From Glaciimonas soli (GTDB lineage: Bacteria > Pseudomonadota > Gammaproteobacteria > Burkholderiales > Burkholderiaceae_D), in assembly GCF_009497155.1 (NCBI RefSeq), contig NZ_WINI01000006.1, forward strand, positions 124,001-188,000: a stretch of DNA of 64,000 nucleotides, in the 5' to 3' direction. This document shows positions 58,628-64,000 of this stretch, piece after piece. The notes under the pieces are model-generated. The model worked only from the letters and a program-made list of their open reading frames with translations, ran no database searches and was not told the origin of the DNA. Position 1 is the stretch's first letter. The number at the start of each line of letters is the position of its first letter. The position numbers and the translations under genes were made by a program.

Positions 58628-60124
58628 TCAGGAATTTGCCCACACAGTCGCCGCCGCAATCGCACGCTGCCAGCCTTTGATGTTGGCTTGCACTTCGGCG
58701 GCAGGTAACGCAGCGTGGAAACGTTGATCGAGTTGCCACTGACCGCGCACGTCATCAACACCGCTCCAATAGCCGACCGCTAACCCAGCCAGATAGGCGG
58801 CACCCAAAGCCGTCGTTTCGGTGACTTTAGGACGCACCACATCGACACCAAGAATATCCGATTGAAATTGCATCAACAGATTATTCGCTGTTGCGCCGCC
58901 ATCCACGCGCAGCTCTGGAATCACGATGCCTGAATCGGCTTCCATCGCCTTCAACACATCCATGGTTTGATACGCAATACTGTCGAGCGCCGCACGCGCG
59001 TAGTGCGCAGACGTCGTACCACGCGTGATGCCGAATATCGTACCGCGTGCATTCGCGTTCCAATGCGGCGCACCGAGACCAGCGAAGGCGGGTACCAGAT
59101 AAACGCCATCGGTACTTTTCACACTACGTGCCAACTCTTCGATTTCTGCCGACGTTTTGATGATACCCAGACCGTCGCGCAGCCACTGCACCACGGCACC
59201 ACCAATAAAGATGCTGCCTTCCAACGCGTAGTTAACTTCATTACCTATTTTCCACGCCACGGTGGTGAGTAAATTGTTCTTCGATGTGATCGGCTTGGTG
59301 CCAGTATTCATCATCATAAAACAACCGGTGCCGTAGGTATTTTTGACCATGCCTGGCTCAGTACACATTTGCCCAAACAAAGCCGCCTGCTGATCACCCG
59401 CAATCCCGGCAATCGGAATTTCCGAGCCAAAACTGGAAACCTCCGTATGTCCATAGACTTCACTTGAGGAACACACTTCCGGCAGCATGTTGCGCGGAAT
59501 GCCCATCACTTCCAATAATTCGTCGTCCCAATCCAGCGTGTGAATATTGAACAGCATCGTGCGCGATGCATTAGAAACATCCGTTACGTGGCGCTTTCCG
59601 CGAGTCAGATGCCACACCAACCAGGTATCAATGGTGCCGAAAATCAGGCGTCCTTGATCCGCTAGTTTACGGGCACCGGCCACGTTTTCCAGTATCCAGC
59701 GAATCTTGGTTCCGGAAAAATACGAATCCACTAGCAAACCTGTTTTGTCACGAATGGTATCGCCCAAACCGCGGCTTTTCAGCTCGTCGCAAAATGACGC
59801 GGTACGACGATCCTGCCAAACGATGGCGTTGTAGATCGCCTTACCGTTTTCCTTGTCCCAGACCACGGTCGTTTCACGCTGATTGGTGATGCCAATGGCA
59901 GCAATCTCACCGGCACTCAAATGAATTTTGGTTGCCGCTTCAGCAGCAACACCGATTTGGGTTGACCAGATTTCTTCCGGATCATGTTCGACCCAACCTG
60001 GCTGAGGATAAATCTGACGGAATTCTTTTTGTGCAGATGAAACGATGTTGCCCTGACGATCAAACAGAATAGCTCGCGAGCTGGTCGTTCCCTGATCAAA
60101 AGCTAAAATGTATTTATCTTTCAC
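58628..60124 (-). CDS. glpK: Glycerol kinase
   Basis: Phosphorylates glycerol to glycerol-3-phosphate. The start is a GTG at 60124 (reading [12 protein letters not shown]), with GGAG 8 bases upstream; the 10-residue extension to 60154 is not needed. FGGY-family motifs are present: [39 protein letters not shown], and [45 protein letters not shown] and [15 protein letters not shown]. Length is 498 residues. It lies between glpD and glpF on one strand. Confidence 0.98.
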   Translation of the reverse strand: MKDKYILAFDQGTTSSRAILFDRQGNIVSSAQKEFRQIYPQPGWVEHDPEEIWSTQIGVAAEAATKIHLSAGEIAAIGITNQRETTVVWDKENGKAIYNAIVWQDRRTASFCDELKSRGLGDTIRDKTGLLVDSYFSGTKIRWILENVAGARKLADQGRLIFGTIDTWLVWHLTRGKRHVTDVSNASRTMLFNIHTLDWDDELLEVMGIPRNMLPEVCSSSEVYGHTEVSSFGSEIPIAGIAGDQQAALFGQMCTEPGMVKNTYGTGCFMMMNTGTKPITSKNNLLTTVAWKIGNEVNYALEGSIFIGGAVVQWLRDGLGIIKTSAEIEELARSVKSTDGVYLVPAFAGLGAPHWNANARGTIFGITRGTTSAHYARAALDSIAYQTMDVLKAMEADSGIVIPELRVDGGATANNLLMQFQSDILGVDVVRPKVTETTALGAAYLAGLAVGYWSGVDDVRGQWQLDQRFHAALPAAEVQANIKGWQRAIAAATVWANS

Positions 60125-60245
60125 GCTGTCTACTCCAAAGGTTGGTAAGTCCACTTGCGTGGATCTCGGTTATGACGAATATCCGGTTGCTTCACAGCGG
60201 TTCTGGTTTCGTCTTTTTATGCCTTTTTGCATGCTTCATTTCGGC

Positions 60246-61841
60246 TTAAGCTACAGCCGGTTCCACCGCAATCTTTTGCTCCGCTAACCACGCAGCCAAA
60301 CGCGCTACAGCCTCAGTATCGCCATTGGCTAGTAGATGCAATCCTAATTTCGAGCGACGCCAAAGTATGTCGTCTACAGTAATCGCCCATTCTTGCTGCA
60401 CTAAATAATGCACTTCCGCAGCATACAAATCCGCCCCGAATAATTCACCGAGGCCAGCAATATCCTTAATTCCCGCCAGCATGCGTTCAGCGCGCGTGCC
60501 GTATGCATGCGCATAGCGTTGCGCCAGTGCAGCGGGCAACCATGGATGGCGTTGTTGAAATACGCGTAAAAATTCGGTGATATCGGCCCGCTCAATATCT
60601 CCACCAGGTAAAGGCGCATGCGCGGTCCAGCTTGGTTTCATATAGCTGAACAATGATTGCAATTGATCGCATGCTTCTTCTGCCAGCCGACGATAAGTTG
60701 TGATTTTTCCACCGAAAACAGACAACACGGGGGCTTGATTTTGTCCGGTGTGCAGCTCTAATTTGTAATCGCGAGTAACCGCAGCGGGATTGTCGACTTC
60801 CTCTTCCAGCAACGGACGCACACCGGCATAGGTCCATACCACTTGCGCTGGTGTGACCGTGGCTTCGAAATAGCGGCTTACCGATTCGCACAAGTAAGCA
60901 ATTTCTTCATTCGAAATCGTGACACTCGCAGGGTCGCCTTGATATTCAACGTCGGTGGTGCCAATCAGCGTAAAGTCTTTTTCATACGGAATCGCAAAGA
61001 CAATACGGTTATCAGGATTCTGGAAAATGTAAGCGTGATCATGATCGAACAATCGCTTGGTCACGATATGGCTGCCTTTGACCAAACGAATCTGATGCTG
61101 GGCTGACGTTTGCAAAGCGCCGTGCAACAAACTCGCCACCCACGGGCCGGCGGCGTTGATCACGCAACGTGCTTTGACATGGGTTGTCTTGCCCGTCAGA
61201 GTACAAAGCAAGCTGGCATCCCAATATTGCGCGCCTTGCGTCGCCTCGATCAAACGGGTTTTCGTCAATATCGTCGCACCACGTTCGCGTGCATCCATCG
61301 CATTGAGCACGACGAGACGCGCATCTTGAACCGACGCATCAGAATAGACGAAACCCTTTTTCAAGAATTTCTTCAGTGGGATGCCGGATGGATGGCTACT
61401 GAAAGTGATACCACGTGAACCGGGCAATACTTCACGTTTGCTCAGATGGTCATATAAAAACAGACCTGCCCGTATCATCCACGCTGGTCGTAAATGCGGC
61501 ATGTGCGGCATGACAAAGCGCAGCGGTGAAATAATATGCGGTGCGGCTTTCAACAAAACTTCGCGTTCTTGCAAGGCTTTGCGTACCAGACTGAATTCGT
61601 AATGCTCCAGATAACGCAGGCCACCGTGGATCAATTTGGTGCTGCTTGACGATGTATGTGCTGCCAGATCATCTTGTTCACATAACAACACAGTCAAACC
61701 GCGCCCCGCAGCATCGCGCGCAATCCCTGCACCATTGATGCCGCCACCGACTACTAATAAATCAACAATATCCGTCTGTTCCACTGCGTCATCCTCATGT
61801 GGTAAGTCTGAAGAGAAAAGTCTGTCATTTCGCCACATCAT
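60246..61841 (-). CDS. glpD: Aerobic glycerol-3-phosphate dehydrogenase
   Basis: A membrane-associated flavoenzyme oxidising glycerol-3-phosphate to DHAP and reducing ubiquinone. The FAD-binding N terminus has DLLVVGGGINGAGIARDAAG, LCEQDDLAAHTSSSSTKLIHGGL, GLRYLEHYEF and the RCVINAAGPWV loop. Downstream are YTFIFQNPDNRI-like residues, GTTDVEY and FGGKITTYRRLAE, then the DAO C-terminal domain. Length is 531 residues; the first 25 residues are polar, and a later start is possible. It is first of the glpDKF run; two GlpR-like operators lie just upstream. Confidence 0.97.
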   Translation of the reverse strand: MMWRNDRLFSSDLPHEDDAVEQTDIVDLLVVGGGINGAGIARDAAGRGLTVLLCEQDDLAAHTSSSSTKLIHGGLRYLEHYEFSLVRKALQEREVLLKAAPHIISPLRFVMPHMPHLRPAWMIRAGLFLYDHLSKREVLPGSRGITFSSHPSGIPLKKFLKKGFVYSDASVQDARLVVLNAMDARERGATILTKTRLIEATQGAQYWDASLLCTLTGKTTHVKARCVINAAGPWVASLLHGALQTSAQHQIRLVKGSHIVTKRLFDHDHAYIFQNPDNRIVFAIPYEKDFTLIGTTDVEYQGDPASVTISNEEIAYLCESVSRYFEATVTPAQVVWTYAGVRPLLEEEVDNPAAVTRDYKLELHTGQNQAPVLSVFGGKITTYRRLAEEACDQLQSLFSYMKPSWTAHAPLPGGDIERADITEFLRVFQQRHPWLPAALAQRYAHAYGTRAERMLAGIKDIAGLGELFGADLYAAEVHYLVQQEWAITVDDILWRRSKLGLHLLANGDTEAVARLAAWLAEQKIAVEPAVA

Positions 61842-61845
61842 AAAT

Positions 61846-61882
61846 CATTCGAAATCGAAAGTACATTGTTCGAATTCGAACA
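61846..61882 (-). promoter_or_regulatory. glpR-box: Tandem GlpR-like operators upstream of glpD
   Basis: TGTTCGAATTCGAACA (61867-61882) is a perfect 16-bp palindrome matching the E. coli GlpR operator core (TGTTCGWTAWCGAACA) at 14 of 16 positions. CATTCGAAATCGAAAG (61846-61861) matches at 11 of 16. The two sites start 21 bp apart, two helical turns, as expected for cooperative tandem operators. They lie 5-41 bp ahead of the glpD start, so a bound repressor should block the promoter. No glpR gene is in the window. Confidence 0.75.
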
Positions 61883-62010
61883 TTTGCACTTAATCCCACA
61901 ACGCTCCATAGATTTTTGTTGACTGTCAAAAACAATTCCCTACAATCAACCCGTACCTGCTTCAAAACCGATTTCGCTGTCCGTTAGTTTTTCTACTTGA
62001 GGAGAAGACA

Positions 62011-62805
62011 ATGGTTCGTTCGAAAAAATGGTGGTGGGGCTTGCCGCTACTCTTTCTACTGTGGTTGATTGCCAATTGGACAAAAACGACCGACGTTGAA
62101 CAGGATTTGAAGAGTCGGGCAGGCAGCGCAAGCGGGGATAGCACACTCACCGTCGCGGGACGGGATGTGACCTTATCCAATGCCACACAACAAGCACATG
62201 ATGCCGCTGATCAGACGCATGGCGTGCGCTTAGTGAATGGCACCATCAATGATCAAGCTGCAACTGCAGCAGCAACTGGCAGTAGTGCCGACATTGCAGC
62301 TGCAGCCGTCGTAGCGACAACAGCGGCAGCAACCGCAATGACAGCAACAAGTGCAAATACGGGTGATACAGACGCGGCGGCGACAGGAATAGTCGATGCC
62401 AAAGCCTGCGAACAGTTGTTTGCCACAGCCCTCAGTCAATCGAAAGTCTTGTTCAACACCGCCCAGGCAACGTTGTCACCCGCCTCGCAAGCCACAGTAA
62501 AAGAGTTGGTAGATATTGCCAAACGTTGCCCGGATGATGCGATTGAGGTTGATGGTTATACCGACAATACGGGGAAATCAGCTCTCAATGTCACTCTCTC
62601 CAAACATCGCGCAGAAACCGTTGTTGCCTATATGAAGCAGGCTGGCATCACGCCGGATCATCTGAAAGCAGCAGGTTTTGGCGATGCCAATCCGATTGCA
62701 TCCAATGACACCGATGATGGCAAGGCACAAAACCGTCGTATTGAAATGCATGTCACAGATAACGCCAGTGGCACCCCTGCAACCAGCACCAGCAACGCTC
62801 AATAA
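62011..62805 (+). CDS. BON and OmpA-like domain envelope protein
   Basis: A 264-residue envelope protein. It has an N-terminal membrane anchor (WWWGLPLLFLLWLIANW), a BON-like segment (LTVAGRDVTLSN...QTHGVRLVNGTI), an Ala/Thr-rich linker and a C-terminal OmpA peptidoglycan-binding domain (VLFNTAQATLSPAS, EVDGYTDNTGKSALNVTLSK, QNRRIEMHV). BON plus OmpA domains also occur in mycobacterial ArfA. GGAG lies before the ATG. The downstream gene starts 15 bp later, so the two form an operon. Its role in the cell envelope is inferred. Confidence 0.88.
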   Translation: MVRSKKWWWGLPLLFLLWLIANWTKTTDVEQDLKSRAGSASGDSTLTVAGRDVTLSNATQQAHDAADQTHGVRLVNGTINDQAATAAATGSSADIAAAAVVATTAAATAMTATSANTGDTDAAATGIVDAKACEQLFATALSQSKVLFNTAQATLSPASQATVKELVDIAKRCPDDAIEVDGYTDNTGKSALNVTLSKHRAETVVAYMKQAGITPDHLKAAGFGDANPIASNDTDDGKAQNRRIEMHVTDNASGTPATSTSNAQ

Positions 62806-62820
62806 AGGGGAGAAACCACC

Positions 62821-63480
62821 ATGAGCTACTTACTTGAAACGTATTGGGGCTGGACCTTGTTGTCGTTGGTATTGGGCTGCGTGATTGGCTGGATGACAAG
62901 TCATACCGCAAAACACTTTCACTGGATCGCGCGCTGGTTATATGCAGCCTTATGGGTGTTTGCGGCAGGTGTGATTGTCGCTCTGCTTAAATTGTTGCCA
63001 GGGCGTGCCGGCTTATGGCTGGAAACGGCATTGCTGTTCTTTGCCGCTTATATCATTGGCTGCCTGCTCAGTGCCTGGGTTAAATCTTTGCTGTCACCAG
63101 CCGCTGCGACGTCAGCGAACTTGGTGCCTGATTCCTATTCTGCTCCGTTACCTGACGCTATTCCGGCAACCAATGCCAGTAGCGTTGGCAGCAGACCATT
63201 TGGGATAGAAAGGCCAATTGGCACTCTCGACAATCTGAAATTAATTTCAGGTGTAGGGCATAAAAATGAGGAAGTGCTGCATGAATTGGGGATTTATAAA
63301 TTTACCCAAATTGCAGAATGGACGATGCCAGAAGTCCATTGGGTAGAACATCATTTCAGCTTCCCGAACCGAGTTGAACGTGAGGACTGGCGCGGTCAGG
63401 CCAGGGAGTTGGCGGCGGGTGTCGAGACTGAATTTGCTAAGCGTGTGAAGGAAGGCAAGGTCGATTCGTCTAAGGATTAA
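62821..63480 (+). CDS. Membrane protein with C-terminal helix-hairpin-helix-like domain
   Basis: A 219-residue protein with about three N-terminal membrane helices (LLSLVLGCVIGWMTSH, WLYAALWVFAAGVIVALLKL, LLFFAAYIIGCLLSAW), a Ser/Pro/Ala linker, and a C-terminal domain with IGTLDNLKLISGVGHKNEEVL and LGIYKFTQIAEW. That part resembles the helix-hairpin-helix-like domain often labelled 'NADH dehydrogenase 41 kDa-like' or 'FEN1-like'. A GGGGAG precedes the ATG. It pairs with the BON/OmpA gene; function is unknown. Confidence 0.8.
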   Translation: MSYLLETYWGWTLLSLVLGCVIGWMTSHTAKHFHWIARWLYAALWVFAAGVIVALLKLLPGRAGLWLETALLFFAAYIIGCLLSAWVKSLLSPAAATSANLVPDSYSAPLPDAIPATNASSVGSRPFGIERPIGTLDNLKLISGVGHKNEEVLHELGIYKFTQIAEWTMPEVHWVEHHFSFPNRVEREDWRGQARELAAGVETEFAKRVKEGKVDSSKD

Positions 63481-63516
63481 CGCTGTTGATTTACGCAATA
63501 TTCGATGCTCAAAAAT

Positions 63517-63550
63517 AAAAATGCCTCGATCAACATCGAGGCATTTTTTT
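63517..63550. terminator. Bidirectional terminator
   Basis: ATGCCTCGAT and ATCGAGGCAT pair around CAAC, flanked by an A-tract and a T-run. It lies between the membrane-protein gene and the convergent glcF. Confidence 0.93.
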
Positions 63551-63565
63551 ATCTGTGTGTGCCGA

Positions 63566-64000
63566 TCAATTGACCGCGTTCAGCGCACTATCAATCAGCT
63601 CAATCCAATGTTTCACCGGGGTTTCGGTCCCCGACTGCAAATGCGTCAAACAACCGATATTGGCCGAAACAATCACATCCGGGTTAGTCGCTTGTAAATT
63701 TTTCAGTTTATTGTCCCGCAATTGGTAAGACAACTCCGGCTGCAATACTGAATACGTTCCCGCTGAACCGCAACACAAATGACTATCAACACACAGCTTC
63801 ACATCCACACCGGCACTGCGTAGCAAACCCTCAACCTTGCCGCGTATTTGCTGACCGTGCTGCAAGGTGCAGGGTGGATGATAGGTGATACGCTGTTTGA
63901 TTTTCCCGTTGAGCTTGCTCGATAATCGTGCTTCGAATTCGGGTAACACCTCACTCAAATCGCGTGTCAGCGCTGAAATGATTTGTGCTTTTTCAGCATA
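63566..64000 (-). CDS. glcF: Glycolate oxidase iron-sulfur subunit GlcF (partial, C-terminal part)
   Basis: Iron-sulfur subunit of glycolate oxidase (GlcDEF). Only the C-terminal 144 residues are present; the open frame runs off base 64000. Visible are a CCG-type Cys-rich domain: YHPPCTLQHGQQIRGKVEGL, then DSHLCCGSAGTYSVLQPELS with the CCG motif, and SANIGCLTHLQSGTETPVKHW. The GTETPVKHWIELID end is typical of GlcF. The lower-numbered end lies 15 bp from a terminator. The 4Fe-4S ferredoxin part is outside. Confidence 0.93.
   Translation of the reverse strand, partial: YAEKAQIISALTRDLSEVLPEFEARLSSKLNGKIKQRITYHPPCTLQHGQQIRGKVEGLLRSAGVDVKLCVDSHLCCGSAGTYSVLQPELSYQLRDNKLKNLQATNPDVIVSANIGCLTHLQSGTETPVKHWIELIDSALNAVN

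Overview
The window looks like chromosomal housekeeping DNA from a betaproteobacterium of the order Burkholderiales, most probably family Oxalobacteraceae (Herminiimonas/Janthinobacterium-like). This assignment is an inference from gene content and order: yqgE-ruvX, rubredoxin divergent from thiD-hemL, aroQ-accB-accC-prmA, queA-tgt-yajC-secD-secF, recG-oxyR-ubiA, and yggS divergent from pilT-pilU. Base composition is moderate (roughly half GC). There is no rRNA, recognisable tRNA, CRISPR array, prophage or complete insertion sequence.

Layout. 1-1000: ruvX (cut by the window edge) and yqgE. 1135-12171: a small DUF3224 protein, then the complete Pil-Chp twitching chemotaxis operon read on the minus strand, pilG-pilH-pilI-pilJ-chpA. 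12457-16797: rubredoxin, a ThiD-like kinase lacking the usual catalytic Cys, hemL, corA and mtgA. 16949-23517: a minus-strand block aroE, TonB-like protein, RNase II/R-type nuclease, ubiC, yqiA-like esterase and mpl, the last three with overlapping stop/start codons. 23628-30148: plus-strand block with a conserved unknown, a TlpA-like thioredoxin, aroQ, accB, accC, prmA and a zinc-ribbon/DUF3426 membrane protein. 30350-39465: mixed single genes (PfkB kinase, Tyr/Gly-rich lipoprotein, exported peroxiredoxin, Fsr-type MFS pump, a Rap1a/Tai-like fusion, GST, purB, ggt, small membrane protein). 39640-45391: queuosine genes and the SecDF-YajC translocase on the minus strand. 45578-50744: recG, oxyR, ubiA, a DUF883 protein and a YdeI/OmpD-associated protein. 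50761-53176: proC, mtnN, yggS. 53390-57602: pilT and pilU (split by 566 bp of repeats), a glutathione peroxidase and an unknown. 57652-61841: glpD-glpK-glpF with tandem GlpR-like operators. 62011-64000: an OmpA/BON protein, its membrane partner, and the C-terminal part of glcF.

Functional themes. Type IV pilus control is strong: the Chp signalling operon and both retraction ATPases are here, although no CheR/CheB adaptation enzymes accompany the chemoreceptor. Ubiquinone synthesis (ubiC, ubiA), fatty acid initiation (accBC), tetrapyrrole entry (hemL), shikimate steps (aroQ, aroE), murein synthesis and recycling (mtgA, mpl), peroxide defence (oxyR, gpx, exported peroxiredoxin) and glycerol use (glpDKF) are also represented.

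The most unusual content is intergenic. Three copies of a hairpin element share a conserved loop core (CGCAGACAGT...GCAA) while both of their stems differ in sequence yet stay self-complementary. Two MITE-like elements of about 160 bp have 36-38 bp terminal inverted repeats starting TTACG.AAAA.AGG. Two REPIN-like double hairpins lie 42 kb apart in opposite orientation. A composite repeat cluster separates pilT from pilU. The covarying hairpin family is my best candidate for something undescribed.
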